A stretch of DNA of 64,000 bases from Methylococcus capsulatus (GCF_036864975.1 NZ_CP104311.1:1652001-1716000), one strand, 5' to 3'. Counted from the first letter of the stretch, positions 34,626-44,136 are shown. Notes: a model not told the origin generated them from the letters alone. Numbers and translations are program-made.

Positions 34626-34973
34626 TCAGGCTTTGAGCGTCCGCGGGTCGGTGTCGGGAGCGGGGCTGGCTCGCAGTGTTTCGAGCCAGGTGAGCGACTG
34701 GCGTGCCGCTGCTGTCCCGTCCTGGAGGCCTTTGGCGATTACCTGCCGTCCCGGGACGAGCTTGCCTAGGACCAGAGCGCCGAGGACCACACTGAAGGAA
34801 AGGCAGTAAACTGACCCGTAGACGACTTTGGCAATCAGACCGGGTTTGTCAGAGCCGTCGAAGCCGTCCATAGGAGCGGTGGAAGAGGTTGTCACCATCT
34901 CCTCTGGCGCCGCCACCAAGCTCAGGAGGGTGCCGCGCGGCTTGGACGTAATGGGCACGACTTTCTTGGCCAT
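34626..34973 (-). CDS. Small membrane protein downstream of ParA, function unknown
   Basis: The 115-residue protein starts at ATG 34973 (MAKKVVPITSK), 4 bases after the parA stop. It has a basic, disordered N-terminus (about 1-45), one strong membrane helix at about residues 53-75 and a C-terminal stretch KGLQDGTAAARQSLTWLE that could be an amphipathic helix. I recognise no family. The tight coupling to a ParA ATPase suggests it may be its membrane or cargo partner. The frame is open upstream into parA, but that part is not expected to be used. Confidence 0.7.
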   Translation of the reverse strand: MAKKVVPITSKPRGTLLSLVAAPEEMVTTSSTAPMDGFDGSDKPGLIAKVVYGSVYCLSFSVVLGALVLGKLVPGRQVIAKGLQDGTAAARQSLTWLETLRASPAPDTDPRTLKA

Positions 34974-34977
34974 GGGC

Positions 34978-35601
34978 TTATTCCTCAACGAGTTCACGAA
35001 CGAGCGCTTTGATTTCCCGGGCTGCTGGGCCTTTGTGGTCGAACTCAAGGACGGAGAGACCGGATGCGGCACTTTCGGCATAGGCAACCCTTTGATTGAC
35101 CGTGGTCTCCGCAACCGGGAAAGGGTAGTCTTTGAGCGCTTCGGCCACGTCGCGACCGATGGCGGTATGCACGATTTTCCGGTTGACGATGAATCTCCCC
35201 GTCAGAGATTCCTTGTATATCTTAACCTCTTGTATCAACTTGACAATCTCGTCGGCAGCCCAGACGTCATAGGGGGAGGGTTGGACCGGGATGAGGATCA
35301 GGTCACAGGCCATGATGGCCGACCGGGCGAGTTCATTGACCCGGGGCGGTCCGTCGATGATGACGTGGTCGTAGCTGGAAGCGAGCTCCGGCACGTCCTT
35401 GTGCAAAGTCGGTTTCGCCATGCCGACGACGGGAAACAGGGTGTCGCTTTGCCGGGTAGATTGCCAGTCGAGGGCGCTGCCCTGCGGGTCGGCATCGATG
35501 AGGAGGATACGCTTGCCCGACAAGGCGAGCGCGGCTGCTATGTTGACCGACAAGGTGGTCTTGCCGACGCCGCCTTTCTGGTTTAGAACGCCGATGATCA
35601 T
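34978..35601 (-). CDS. ParA/MinD-family ATPase (orphan partition type)
   Basis: This is a 207-residue ParA-type ATPase. It starts at MIIGVLNQKGGVGKTT, so the deviant Walker A is at residues 9-16 with signature lysines K9 and K14; Walker A' DADPQGSALDW and the hydrophobic Walker B HVIIDGPP follow. No ParB gene or parS-like repeat lies nearby, and the short length matches stand-alone ParAs that position plasmids, chemoreceptor clusters or other cargo. The frame is open upstream to 35751 but without homology. It probably shares a transcript with the small membrane protein gene. Confidence 0.88.
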   Translation of the reverse strand: MIIGVLNQKGGVGKTTLSVNIAAALALSGKRILLIDADPQGSALDWQSTRQSDTLFPVVGMAKPTLHKDVPELASSYDHVIIDGPPRVNELARSAIMACDLILIPVQPSPYDVWAADEIVKLIQEVKIYKESLTGRFIVNRKIVHTAIGRDVAEALKDYPFPVAETTVNQRVAYAESAASGLSVLEFDHKGPAAREIKALVRELVEE

Positions 35602-35769
35602 ACAGGGGTGCCAACCCGCAGGAAGTAGGGTATGGCTATGTATGCTAGTCGATTCTGATGAAGCTTGCATCGCCGGGGATGCCGAACCGTTTCTGGAACC
35701 ACCGCCGATCCGATAAAGAGGGAGGTGCGCGCAAGCCCGGCCCGCGCGCATTGAGGATGCTGGAGACCG

Positions 35770-35925
35770 TTATTTGATCTTGGCTTCTTTGTACATGACG
35801 TGCTTGCGTACGACCGGATCGAATTTCTTGATTTCCATTTTCTCCGGCATGGTGCGCTTGTTCTTGGTGGTCGTGTAGAAATGACCGGTGCCAGCGCTGG
35901 ACACCAACTTGATCTTGTCACGCAT
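35770..35925 (-). CDS. rpmG: 50S ribosomal protein L33 (zinc-free form)
   Basis: This 51-residue gene encodes [17 protein letters not shown] and onward, ending VMYKEAKIK. It has no cysteine, so it is the C-minus form. It follows rpmB by 17 bases on the minus strand, the standard pair. Confidence 0.97.
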   Translation of the reverse strand: MRDKIKLVSSAGTGHFYTTTKNKRTMPEKMEIKKFDPVVRKHVMYKEAKIK

Positions 35926-35942
35926 GGCTCATGCTCCTGCAG

Positions 35943-36179
35943 TCAAACCCGTTCGCCGCGCTTGCGGATGTCGGCCAGAACGGCGTCGATTCCGCATTTG
36001 TCGATGACCCGCAGGCCATGGCTCGACACTTTGAGGCGGACCCAGCGATTCTCACTCTCGACCCAGAAACGGCGCTCGTGAAGGTTGGGGTTGAACAGTC
36101 TTTTCGTCTTGTTGTTAGCGTGGGAAACGTTATGGCCTACAATACGTCGCTTCCCCGTAACCTGACATACCTTGGACAT
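35943..36179 (-). CDS. rpmB: 50S ribosomal protein L28
   Basis: The 78-residue protein starts [23 protein letters not shown] in part and contains [21 protein letters not shown] in part, typical of L28. Of the zinc cysteines of some L28 forms, only isolated cysteines remain (C5, C62), so it is a zinc-free form. It is the first gene of rpmB-rpmG. Confidence 0.97.
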   Translation of the reverse strand: MSKVCQVTGKRRIVGHNVSHANNKTKRLFNPNLHERRFWVESENRWVRLKVSSHGLRVIDKCGIDAVLADIRKRGERV

Positions 36180-36198
36180 GGCTTACCTCAATGTCGGC

Positions 36199-36227
36199 TT
36201 GCAGGGTGGAAAAACGTGCTTTATAAG
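36199..36227 (+). promoter_or_regulatory. Candidate promoter of gshB, overlapping the rpmB promoter
   Basis: On the plus strand TTGCAG (36199-36204), a 17-base spacer and TATAAG (36222-36227) lie upstream of gshB. The -10 shares six bases with the -10 of the divergent rpmB promoter. Confidence 0.5.
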
Positions 36228-36248
36228 GGTTTGACGGCGTTTAGTCAA
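36220..36248 (-). promoter_or_regulatory. Promoter of rpmB-rpmG
   Basis: On the minus strand TTGACT (36248-36243), a 17-base spacer and TATAAA (36225-36220) give a strong sigma70 promoter about 40 bases upstream of rpmB. Confidence 0.75.
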
Positions 36249-36273
36249 CAGCAGGAACGGTTCGGGGAAGACG

Positions 36274-37248
36274 ATGGCTTTGAAGCTCGGGATAGTGATG
36301 GACCCGATCGGCAAGATCAAGATCGGGAAGGACAGCAGCTTCGCGATGCTGTTGGAAGCTCAGGCACGGGGCTGGGAACTTTTCTACATGGAGTTGAACG
36401 ATCTTTACCTGCGTGACGGTCGTGCCCATGCCCGGGTGCGGCGTCTTCAGGTCGAGCGCGACTACGTCCGCTGGTTCGAGTTTCTGGACGAGCGGGACAT
36501 CGCTCTTGATACGCTCGACGTCATCCTCATGCGGAAGGACCCGCCCTTTGATCAGGAATACATCTATGTAACCTATCTGCTCGAATGCGCGGAGAATCGG
36601 GGGGTGTATGTCGTCAATCGGCCGCGTTCGCTGCGGGATGCCAATGAGAAGCTGTTCACCGCATGGTTTCCCCAATGCTGCGCGCCGACCCTGGTGGCCC
36701 GTGAGGCGGGCCGTATCCGGGAGTTCCTCCGCGAACATGGCGAGATCGTGCTGAAGCCGCTCGATGGTATGGGCGGCGCATCGATCTTCCGGGTCGCCGA
36801 AGGTGATCACAACCTGAGCGTCATTCTCGAAACCATGACCCAGCACAACCGCCGCTTCGTCATGGCACAGCGCTATCTTCCGGAAATCCGGGATGGCGAC
36901 AAGCGGATCCTCGTCGTCAACGGCGAAGCCGTGCCTCACGCCTTGGCGCGCATCCCCGCCCAGGGCGAAAGCCGGGGTAACCTGGCGGCCGGGGGTCGGG
37001 CGGAAGGGAGGGACCTGACTGAGCGGGATCGTTGGATCGTGTCGCAGGTCGGACCCACCCTGCGCGAGCGCGGTCTGGTGTTCACCGGTCTTGACGTCAT
37101 CGGCGATTACCTCACCGAGGTCAACGTGACCAGTCCGACCTGTATTCAGGAACTGGACACTCTGTTCGGGCTGAATATCAGTGCCATGCTCATGGATCAC
37201 ATCGAATCCGTCGTGTCTGGAGCGGACCTGGCCCGTAATGTCCCTTGA
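36274..37248 (+). CDS. gshB: Glutathione synthetase
   Basis: GshB joins glycine to gamma-glutamylcysteine. The 324-residue ATP-grasp protein has MDPIGKIKIGKDSSFAML in part, KPLDGMGGASIFR and FTGLDVIGDYLTEVNVTSPT in part, all typical. It overlaps the following tonB-like gene by 11 bases. The order gshB-tonB-yqgE-yqgF-pyrR-pyrB-pyrC' equals that of Pseudomonas. Confidence 0.97.
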   Translation: MALKLGIVMDPIGKIKIGKDSSFAMLLEAQARGWELFYMELNDLYLRDGRAHARVRRLQVERDYVRWFEFLDERDIALDTLDVILMRKDPPFDQEYIYVTYLLECAENRGVYVVNRPRSLRDANEKLFTAWFPQCCAPTLVAREAGRIREFLREHGEIVLKPLDGMGGASIFRVAEGDHNLSVILETMTQHNRRFVMAQRYLPEIRDGDKRILVVNGEAVPHALARIPAQGESRGNLAAGGRAEGRDLTERDRWIVSQVGPTLRERGLVFTGLDVIGDYLTEVNVTSPTCIQELDTLFGLNISAMLMDHIESVVSGADLARNVP

Positions 37249-38083
37249 ATCGCGCGACCCAATCCGTCTGCTGCTGGCGCTGCTGATCGCATTCGCGGTG
37301 CATGCGGCGGTGATCCTCGGTCTGAATGGCCGCCCCGCCGCGACCTCGAAAGATACGCCCAGGGTTTTCGACGTGACGGTGCTGCGGCGTCCTGCTCCCG
37401 AGGCACCGAAACGGGCGGAGCATCTGGCGGCGGAAAACCAGCGCGGTAACGACAGGCCGGCGGGTGCCGAGGCGGTGCCGGGCCGCGGAGAAAAAAACAT
37501 GACGCATCCGGCGCAAAACAAAGCGTCGCGCCCCTTGGCCGAGCGCCCGCCGAAGCCTTTGCTGCGAAGCCCGCGGACAGAACGATCGGTCAGCGCCGCG
37601 CCGGAGGCCGAGCCCGAACTTGAAGTCGCTCCATCTGCCCCTATTTCTGCCGAATCCCTGAGCCGGCAGATCGCCGAATTCGGTGCGGCTTACATGCGGC
37701 AGCAGCAGGCGGCTCCGCACCCCCGGATGGTCTACATCAACTCCGTCAATGCCCACAAATACAAGGCGGCGGCTTACGAGCGGGCCTGGCAGGACAAGGT
37801 CGAGCGCATCGGCAATCTGAATTACCCCGAGGAAGCGCGCCGCAAGAACCTTACGGGCAGTCTGCTGCTGAGCGTGGTCTTGCGGCCGGATGGCAGTGTA
37901 TACAAGGTGCAGGTGCGGCGTTCTTCCGGGGAGCAGGCGTTGGACGATGCGGCGGTGAGGATCGTCCACCTGGCGGCACCGTTTGCACCGTTTCCTGTGG
38001 AGCTGCGGGAGGAAGCCGATATGCTGGTGATCACCCGCACGTGGAAGTTCCTGAACGGCACGCGTCTGGAGACCGCGCCGTAG
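37238..38083 (+). CDS. tonB: TonB-like energy transducer
   Basis: TonB-type proteins transmit proton-motive force from ExbBD to outer-membrane receptors or act in motility-related roles. The 281-residue protein starts at ATG 37238 with a membrane anchor at about residues 10-28 (LLLALLIAFAVHAAVI). A proline- and charge-rich periplasmic linker follows, then a C-terminal TonB domain at about 195-275 with NYPEEARRKNLTGSLLLSVV in part. No exbB or exbD is nearby. The position corresponds to tonB3 of Pseudomonas. Confidence 0.88.
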   Translation: MSLESRDPIRLLLALLIAFAVHAAVILGLNGRPAATSKDTPRVFDVTVLRRPAPEAPKRAEHLAAENQRGNDRPAGAEAVPGRGEKNMTHPAQNKASRPLAERPPKPLLRSPRTERSVSAAPEAEPELEVAPSAPISAESLSRQIAEFGAAYMRQQQAAPHPRMVYINSVNAHKYKAAAYERAWQDKVERIGNLNYPEEARRKNLTGSLLLSVVLRPDGSVYKVQVRRSSGEQALDDAAVRIVHLAAPFAPFPVELREEADMLVITRTWKFLNGTRLETAP

Positions 38084-38129
38084 TTTGCTGCTTGTGGCGC
38101 CGCTCACGGAGCGCGGATACTAAAAGACG

Positions 38130-38696
38130 ATGAACCAGGAAGCAGAATTTCTTTCCAACCATTTTCTGATCGCCATGCCCGGCCTGGCCGATCCGCATTT
38201 CGCGAAAACCGTGACCCTGGTTTGCCAGCACAATGCGGACGGCGCTCTGGGCATCATCATCAACCGCCCGTCCGAACTGAAGCTGGGCGACATCATGCGG
38301 CAGATGGAGATCGATTTGAAGGTCGCCGAGCTGGAAGATCTGCCGGTGTTTTTCGGTGGCCCGGTGCATCCCGAGCGCGGCTTCATTCTGCATGAGCCGG
38401 CCACAGTGTGGGCTTCCACCCTGGTGGTTTCGGACCGACTGGCATTGACGACCTCTAGGGACATTCTGGAAGCGGTGGGGCGGGGTGAAGGGCCGAAGCG
38501 CATGTTGCTGGCTCTGGGCTACGCCGGTTGGGGGCAAGGCCAGCTCGAGCGTGAGATCATCGACAATTCATGGCTCAACGCGCCCGCGGACAACGCCGTG
38601 ATCTTCGAGCACCCGCCCGGACGGCGCTGGAAAGCCGCGGCTGATCTGGTAGGCGTGGACATTTCGCTCTTGACCAGCCAGGCCGGGCATGGCTGA
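38130..38696 (+). CDS. yqgE: YqgE/AlgH family protein (DUF179)
   Basis: The 188-residue protein contains FLIAMPGLADPHFAKTV, NADGALGIIINRP and FFGGPVHPERGFILH, the hallmarks of YqgE/AlgH. Its role is not established; it was linked to alginate regulation in Pseudomonas. It overlaps yqgF by 8 bases. Confidence 0.94.
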   Translation: MNQEAEFLSNHFLIAMPGLADPHFAKTVTLVCQHNADGALGIIINRPSELKLGDIMRQMEIDLKVAELEDLPVFFGGPVHPERGFILHEPATVWASTLVVSDRLALTTSRDILEAVGRGEGPKRMLLALGYAGWGQGQLEREIIDNSWLNAPADNAVIFEHPPGRRWKAAADLVGVDISLLTSQAGHG

Positions 38697-39144
38697 GGTG
38701 CCGCCCAATTCGCGCGGTGCCACTTATCTCGGTTTCGATTTCGGCGAGCGGAACATCGGGGTTGCGGTCGGGCAATCGGTCACCGGTACCGCGGCGCCGC
38801 TCCGGACTCTGCGGGCGCAGCCGTCCGCGCAGTTGTGGGCCGCCATTTCCGAACTGATCGACCAGTGGCAGCCTGCGGGATTGGTCGTCGGACTTTCCCA
38901 TCAGCAGGACGGCAGCGAAAATCCGATCACGGCGCCGACTTTGCGCTTCTGCCGGCAGCTGGAAGGTCGCTACCGGCTGCCGGTGTACACGGTGGACGAG
39001 ACACTCACCACGGCTGAATCGCGCACCCACTTCTACCAGCGTCGCCGCCGCAAGTCGGTCGAGTTCGAGCAGGTGAAGGACGAAATGGCGGCGCAACTGA
39101 TTCTGCAAACCTGGTTTTCGATTGACAAGGCATCACCGAGGTAA
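38689..39144 (+). CDS. yqgF: Holliday junction resolvase-like protein (RuvX/YqgF)
   Basis: The 151-residue RNase H-fold protein has LGFDFGERNIGVAVGQ, GLVVGLSHQQDGS and VDETLTTAESR. In E. coli YqgF acts in maturation of the 5' end of 16S rRNA. The start overlaps yqgE. Confidence 0.93.
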   Translation: MAEVPPNSRGATYLGFDFGERNIGVAVGQSVTGTAAPLRTLRAQPSAQLWAAISELIDQWQPAGLVVGLSHQQDGSENPITAPTLRFCRQLEGRYRLPVYTVDETLTTAESRTHFYQRRRRKSVEFEQVKDEMAAQLILQTWFSIDKASPR

Positions 39145-39147
39145 TAC

Positions 39148-39660
39148 ATGAGTCAAGCGGATTTCGACGTCGAAACGCTGCTGGCGCGCCTGGAAGTCTC
39201 TCTGCGTGAGGAACTCGCCAGACGCCGGCTCGATGATCCGGCCATGATCGGCGTTCATACCGGCGGAGCCTGGATCGCCGAAGTCCTGCATCGGCGTCTG
39301 GGATTCTCCGAGCCGCTGGGCTATCTGGACATCTCGTTCTACCGGGACGACTATCCCCAGTCGGGCATGAATCCGGACGTGCGGGCGAGTAAGCTGCCGT
39401 TCCGGGTCGACGGCCGCAACATCGTGCTGATCGACGACGTGTTGTATACCGGACGCACTGTGCGCGCCGCCTTGAACGAGATCTTCGATTACGGCCGGCC
39501 CGCGGAAATCGTGCTCGGCGTGCTGATCGACCGCAATGGTCGGCAGATCCCGATCCAGGCCGACTGCATCGGCGGCCGGCTGGAGCTGGAGCCGGGCCAG
39601 CGTATCAAGCTCACCGGGCCCGAACCTCTGCAGCTGACGATTCGCACGGGGGGACGATGA
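39148..39660 (+). CDS. pyrR: PyrR bifunctional regulator / uracil phosphoribosyltransferase
   Basis: The 170-residue PRTase-fold protein has the PRPP-binding motif [19 protein letters not shown] in part. PyrR in other bacteria senses UMP and PRPP and controls pyr genes. It lies 3 bases after yqgF and overlaps pyrB by 4 bases. No attenuator can be placed directly upstream, since yqgF is adjacent. Confidence 0.94.
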   Translation: MSQADFDVETLLARLEVSLREELARRRLDDPAMIGVHTGGAWIAEVLHRRLGFSEPLGYLDISFYRDDYPQSGMNPDVRASKLPFRVDGRNIVLIDDVLYTGRTVRAALNEIFDYGRPAEIVLGVLIDRNGRQIPIQADCIGGRLELEPGQRIKLTGPEPLQLTIRTGGR

Positions 39661-40643
39661 GCGCGACGGCTGCGGCCGACATCCAGCTCGACGCTGCCGG
39701 GCGTCTGCGTCATTTTCTGACAATCGAAGGTCTGAGCCGGGAATTGCTGGTCCGGATCATGGACACCGCCGAGTCCTTCGCCGGCGTGACGGCTCAGAAC
39801 GTCAAAAAGGTGCCCCTGCTGCGCGGGAAGACAGTAGTGAATCTGTTTTTCGAGAACAGCACCCGCACCCGGACGACCTTCGAACTCGCCGCCAAGCGTT
39901 TGTCCGCCGACGTGCTCAACATCAACATCGCGACATCTGCGACCTCCAAGGGCGAAAGTCTGCTTGATACCGTTCGCAACCTGGAGGCGATGCACGTCGA
40001 CATGTTCGTGGTACGCCATGCCCAGAGCGGGGCCGCCCATTTCATCGCCCGCCACGTCGCACCGCACATCAGCGTGCTCAACGCCGGAGACGGCCGCCAT
40101 GCCCATCCGACCCAGGCCATGTTGGACGTGTTCACCATTCGCCGGGCCAAGGGCCGGTTCGCCGGCCTCAAGGTGGCCATCGTCGGCGATATTCTGCATT
40201 CCCGGGTGGCGCGTTCCGAAATCTTGGCGCTCAACACACTGGGTGTGGATGAAGTGCGGGTAGTGGCGCCCAAGACCCTCTTGCCGGCCCATGTCGAAGC
40301 CTTGGGGGTGGTACCCTACCACGACCTGAACGAGGGGCTGCGCGATGTCGATGTGGTCATCATGCTGCGTTTGCAGCTCGAGCGCATGGGAACCGCGTTC
40401 ATACCATCCGAACACGAATATTTCCAGCGTTTCGGCCTGACCGAAAAGCGCCTGGAAAAGGCCAGGCCAGATGTCATCGTCATGCATCCGGGGCCGATCA
40501 ACCGGGGAATCGAGATCGATTCGGCCATTGCCGATGGTCCCCGGTCCGTGATCCTGCAACAGGTGACCCATGGTATCGCGGTGCGCATGGCGGTGATGTC
40601 CATGGCCATGCACTCCGGTCCGGACATGGAGGTGCCGGCATGA
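39657..40643 (+). CDS. pyrB: Aspartate carbamoyltransferase catalytic subunit
   Basis: PyrB condenses carbamoyl phosphate and aspartate in pyrimidine synthesis. The 328-residue protein has the carbamoyl-phosphate motif STRT at residues 68-71, HPTQAMLD and [10 protein letters not shown]. No pyrI is present; the next gene, a degenerate dihydroorotase, fits the Pseudomonas-type dodecameric enzyme with PyrC'. Both ends overlap neighbours by 4 bases. Confidence 0.97.
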   Translation: MSATAAADIQLDAAGRLRHFLTIEGLSRELLVRIMDTAESFAGVTAQNVKKVPLLRGKTVVNLFFENSTRTRTTFELAAKRLSADVLNINIATSATSKGESLLDTVRNLEAMHVDMFVVRHAQSGAAHFIARHVAPHISVLNAGDGRHAHPTQAMLDVFTIRRAKGRFAGLKVAIVGDILHSRVARSEILALNTLGVDEVRVVAPKTLLPAHVEALGVVPYHDLNEGLRDVDVVIMLRLQLERMGTAFIPSEHEYFQRFGLTEKRLEKARPDVIVMHPGPINRGIEIDSAIADGPRSVILQQVTHGIAVRMAVMSMAMHSGPDMEVPA

Positions 40644-41938
40644 GCGGGCCGCGCATCCTCATCGAGGGCGGACGTATTGTCGATCCGGCCAGCGGTTTCG
40701 ACGGCGCGGGTGTGGTGTGCGTGGCGGACGGCGTGATCGTCGGCGTCGGCAACCGTCCGGCCGGCTTCGAAGCGGATCATCGCATCGATGCCTGCGGCCA
40801 GATCGTTTGTCCCGGTTTCATCGACCTGTGTGCCCGTCTCCGCGAACCTGGACAGGAACACAAGGGCACCATCGTGTCGGAGAGTGCGGCGGCGGCGGCC
40901 GGTGGCATCACGACCTTGTGCTGCCCCCCCGATACCGTCCCCGTCATCGATACGCCCGCCGTGGTCAAGCTGGTGACGGAGCGGGCGGAACAGGCAGGCA
41001 AGGTTCGGGTGCTGCCGATCGGTGCCCTGACCCACAGCCTGAATGGAAAGGACCTGAGCGAGATGCACGCGCTCAAGCGTGCCGGCTGCCTGGCCCTGGG
41101 CAATGCCGACCGCCCGCTCGCCAATCTGCTGGTGCTGCGGCGGGCGTTGGAATATGCGGCGAGCTTCGATCTCGTCGTGGTGTTCCGTCCCGAAGACCCG
41201 TGGCTGCGCAGTCAGGGCTGTGTCCACGAAGGTGCGGTGAGTAGCCGTCTCGGCCTGCCGGGCATTCCTGAGACGGCGGAGACCGTCGCGGTTGCCCAGG
41301 CGCTCCCGCTGATCGAGCAGACCGGGGTGCGTGCGCATTTCGGCCAGCTCAGCAGCGGCCGCGCCGTGGAGATGATCGCTGAAGCCAGGGCGCGCGGCGT
41401 GCGTGTCAGCGCGGACGTGGCGGTGCATCATCTGCTTCTCACTGAGTCGAGCGTTGACGGATTCGACGCGCTGTGTCACTGCCGTCCGCCGTTTCGCACA
41501 ACGGCCGACCGCGACGCGCTGGTGGCGGCCGTGGCGGAAGGCCGGATTTCGGCGGTCTGTTCGGATCATCAACCCCACGAGCCGGACGCCAAGCTCGATG
41601 TTTTCCCCGAAACCGAGCCCGGCTTGTCTTCGTTGCAGACCTTGCTGCCGCTGATGTGTGCGTTGGTGGTGGAAGGGCGGCTGTCGCTGTCGGCCGCCCT
41701 CGCCCGCCTCACTGTGGGGCCTGCGGCGATCCTCGGCCTGGAGTCCGGTCGGCTGGCGCCGGGCGCGCCGGCGGATATCTGTGTATTCGATCCGGCGGCC
41801 GTGTGGGTGCCGGCGGCAGGAGGCTGGTTCAGCGCGGGCCGCAACACGCCGTTCTGGGAGCGGACGCTGACGGGACGGGTGGTGGCGACGCTGGTAGGAG
41901 GGCGGTTGGTCTACCCCCATGGCGAGACGGCTTCGTGA
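40640..41938 (+). CDS. pyrC': Dihydroorotase-like structural subunit of aspartate carbamoyltransferase (PyrC'), probably inactive
   Basis: The 432-residue protein is a dihydroorotase homologue by overall motifs ([25 protein letters not shown]). The metal-binding HxH of active enzymes is replaced by C64-A65-R66, so the metal site is lost. In Pseudomonas such PyrC' proteins have no activity but are needed to assemble ATCase. The overlap with pyrB supports a joint complex. An active dihydroorotase must be encoded elsewhere. Confidence 0.93.
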   Translation: MSGPRILIEGGRIVDPASGFDGAGVVCVADGVIVGVGNRPAGFEADHRIDACGQIVCPGFIDLCARLREPGQEHKGTIVSESAAAAAGGITTLCCPPDTVPVIDTPAVVKLVTERAEQAGKVRVLPIGALTHSLNGKDLSEMHALKRAGCLALGNADRPLANLLVLRRALEYAASFDLVVVFRPEDPWLRSQGCVHEGAVSSRLGLPGIPETAETVAVAQALPLIEQTGVRAHFGQLSSGRAVEMIAEARARGVRVSADVAVHHLLLTESSVDGFDALCHCRPPFRTTADRDALVAAVAEGRISAVCSDHQPHEPDAKLDVFPETEPGLSSLQTLLPLMCALVVEGRLSLSAALARLTVGPAAILGLESGRLAPGAPADICVFDPAAVWVPAAGGWFSAGRNTPFWERTLTGRVVATLVGGRLVYPHGETAS

Positions 41939-42052
41939 ATGGCGCCGCGGTGCTGTACGTCCAGCCCCTCTGTTTCTCCTTGGGTATCGGAGCCAGTCGC
42001 TGCTTTTCGGACGACGACGGGTTGAGCGCGCGTGGGGCTCGATGTTCCCCTT

Positions 42053-43453
42053 TCAGAGTCCCAACGGCAGGCGGATCGTGAACCAGGCGCCGCCTTCCGG
42101 ATGATTCGCGGCTTCGACCGTCCCGCCACAATGTCGGACGATGGCTTGGGAAAGCGCAAGTCCCAGCCCGGTCCCGGGCATTCCCTCGGCGCGGGCGATC
42201 GAACCCCGGTAAAAACGCTCGAACAGCCGGTCTTTTTCGCCGGCCTCGATTCCCGGCCCGTTATCGCGAACGCTCACGACCGCCTCCGCACCCTTGGCAG
42301 TCAGCCGGATGCGGACGGTCCCGCCGGGTGGCGAGAATTTCAGGGCATTTTCCAGGATGTTGGAGAAAACGACGCCGATCGAAGCGCTCGATACACAGGC
42401 GGCCACAGGTTGTGAGGCTTCGACGATGATACTGATCGACCGTTCCTGTGCCAACGGTTGCTGGCAACGCACGATTTCGGTAAGCAGCGTGTTCAGATAA
42501 ACGTTCTCGCCGGGAGCGCCTTCCTGTTGCGCATCGAGCCGGGCCAATTCGAGCAGTGCTTCTACCAATCGTGTCAGCCGCTCCACTTCCTCGAGGCAGG
42601 AACGCAAGGTCTGTTCATATTCGTCCAAGCCTCGGGGTCGGCGGAGGGTGATTTCGAGCTCCGTCCGCAGTCGGGACAAAGGCGATCGAAGCTCGTGGGA
42701 GGCGTCGGCCGTAAAGTGGCGCTGGACTTCGAAGCTCCGCTCCAGACGATCGAGCATCTCGTTCAGCGTGTCGACCAGTCTGCCGATTTCATCATGGCTG
42801 CCCGGATGGGGGAGGCGTTCCCCGAGATTGGCCTCACCGATCCGCCGGGCCTGACGGACGACCTCGTCGATCGCGTGGAACGTCCTGCGAGTCAGCGACG
42901 TGCCTGCAATGCCCACCGCTACGAGCAATCCGGAGGTCATGGTGATGAACAACAAGGCGGCCGATTTCATGACGTTTCTTGCGTCATCCAGTGATCCGGC
43001 GACCTGGATCGCCAGTCGCGAGCCGTCCTTGTGTACCGGAATCGAGATCATTCGAACCGGTTCCTCGCCGAAAGCCGGGAGGGTATCGAAGACCGTTTCT
43101 CCCTGAGCCAGGCGCGCCAGCAGACCTGGCGGCGATGGAAGCCTCGCTGCGCCGAGGTTCGCGCTACGCGCCAGGACGTGGCCCTCGCCGTCGACGATCT
43201 GCACCAGCCGGTCGAGACGGGCAAAGGAGGGAGGTGCGGGGCCGGGGGCGGTTTCATGAATCTTGACCGGTTGTTCCCCGGCTTCTAGCAGCATCGCCCG
43301 TTCGGTTTCCGCAAGGGCCAGCAGTGCGGCATCGAGCTCACCGTGAACCGCTTGGCGGAGCATCCAGTAGGCACCGGCGGCAGAGCAGGCCAGTACGACG
43401 ACGACGATGGCCAGGTGGACGAGGATCAGACGTGCCCGTAATCCGAGGATCAC
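42053..43453 (-). CDS. Sensor histidine kinase of a metal-responsive two-component system
   Basis: The 466-residue kinase starts with GTG at 43453, overlapping the regulator stop. It has membrane helices at about residues 8-30 and 164-187 with a periplasmic sensor of about 130 residues between them. HAMP (about 188-240), the phosphorylated H253 (DASHELRSPLS) and the ATPase boxes NILENALKFSPPGG, VRDNGPGI and GTGLGLALS follow. The divergent CzcCBA-type operon suggests it senses a divalent metal in the periplasm. The sensor domain shows no obvious His/Met-rich site. Confidence 0.92.
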   Translation of the reverse strand: MILGLRARLILVHLAIVVVVLACSAAGAYWMLRQAVHGELDAALLALAETERAMLLEAGEQPVKIHETAPGPAPPSFARLDRLVQIVDGEGHVLARSANLGAARLPSPPGLLARLAQGETVFDTLPAFGEEPVRMISIPVHKDGSRLAIQVAGSLDDARNVMKSAALLFITMTSGLLVAVGIAGTSLTRRTFHAIDEVVRQARRIGEANLGERLPHPGSHDEIGRLVDTLNEMLDRLERSFEVQRHFTADASHELRSPLSRLRTELEITLRRPRGLDEYEQTLRSCLEEVERLTRLVEALLELARLDAQQEGAPGENVYLNTLLTEIVRCQQPLAQERSISIIVEASQPVAACVSSASIGVVFSNILENALKFSPPGGTVRIRLTAKGAEAVVSVRDNGPGIEAGEKDRLFERFYRGSIARAEGMPGTGLGLALSQAIVRHCGGTVEAANHPEGGAWFTIRLPLGL

Positions 43454-44136
43454 GGCGATCCGTCGCCATTCGCCGCCAGGCTGAAGCCGCAGCCTCTCAC
43501 CGTTCGGATGAGCGGCGGAACGCCGGGCGGGTCCACTTTACGGCGCAGATTGCTGATGTGAACGTCGATCAGATTGTCCAGAGCGATGAGGCCGGTTCTC
43601 CATATCTGCTCGGCCAACTGGGTACGGGATACGACCTCACCAGCCCGTCGCAGGAGGAGTTCCAGGATCGCATACTCCTTGGGCGTGAGGGAGAGCTGGC
43701 GTCCGCCTCGCGTGATGCGTCGACTTCGCGGATCAAGGACGAGGTCGCCGACTGCCAGCAGCGCCGGACGGGCCGGCTCCGCCCGCCGCAGCAGAGCGCG
43801 AACGCGCGCGAGCAGTTCCTCGAAGGCAAAGGGCTTGGTGAGATAGTCGTCGGCGCCGGTGTTGAGTCCCCGGACCCTGTCCGTCAGCGCATCGCGGGCG
43901 GTGAGCATCAAAACCGGCGTGCCTATCTGCCGGTTCCGCAGTTCCGCGCAGAAAGCCAGCCCCTCTTTGCCGGGCAGGCGCCAGTCGAGGATGATCAGCC
44001 CGTACTCCGTGTGGAAGTTTCTCTGCTCGGCGTCTTCTGCGGAGTGGACGGTGTCGACGCGGAAACCCTCCTCGCAAAGGCCGCGTGCGAGAAGTCCGGC
44101 TGCTTTCCGGTCGTCTTCAACCAAGAGAATTCTCAT
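43450..44136 (-). CDS. OmpR-family response regulator
   Basis: The 228-residue regulator starts at ATG 44136 (MRILLVEDDR). The phosphoacceptor is D51 (LIILDWRLPG) and the conserved lysine lies in LTKPFAFEELL. A C-terminal winged helix follows (VVSRTQLAEQIWR, VDVHISNLRRK-like). It resembles CusR/CzcR regulators. The frame is open upstream to 44184, without conservation. It probably acts on the 241-base divergent gap before the efflux genes. Confidence 0.93.
   Translation of the reverse strand: MRILLVEDDRKAAGLLARGLCEEGFRVDTVHSAEDAEQRNFHTEYGLIILDWRLPGKEGLAFCAELRNRQIGTPVLMLTARDALTDRVRGLNTGADDYLTKPFAFEELLARVRALLRRAEPARPALLAVGDLVLDPRSRRITRGGRQLSLTPKEYAILELLLRRAGEVVSRTQLAEQIWRTGLIALDNLIDVHISNLRRKVDPPGVPPLIRTVRGCGFSLAANGDGSP

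Noticed and set aside
40316-41920. 534-codon open frame antisense to pyrB and the dihydroorotase-like gene
   Set aside because: It is rich in Arg, His and Gln, as is typical of reversed GC-rich coding sequence, and the plus strand genes are certain.
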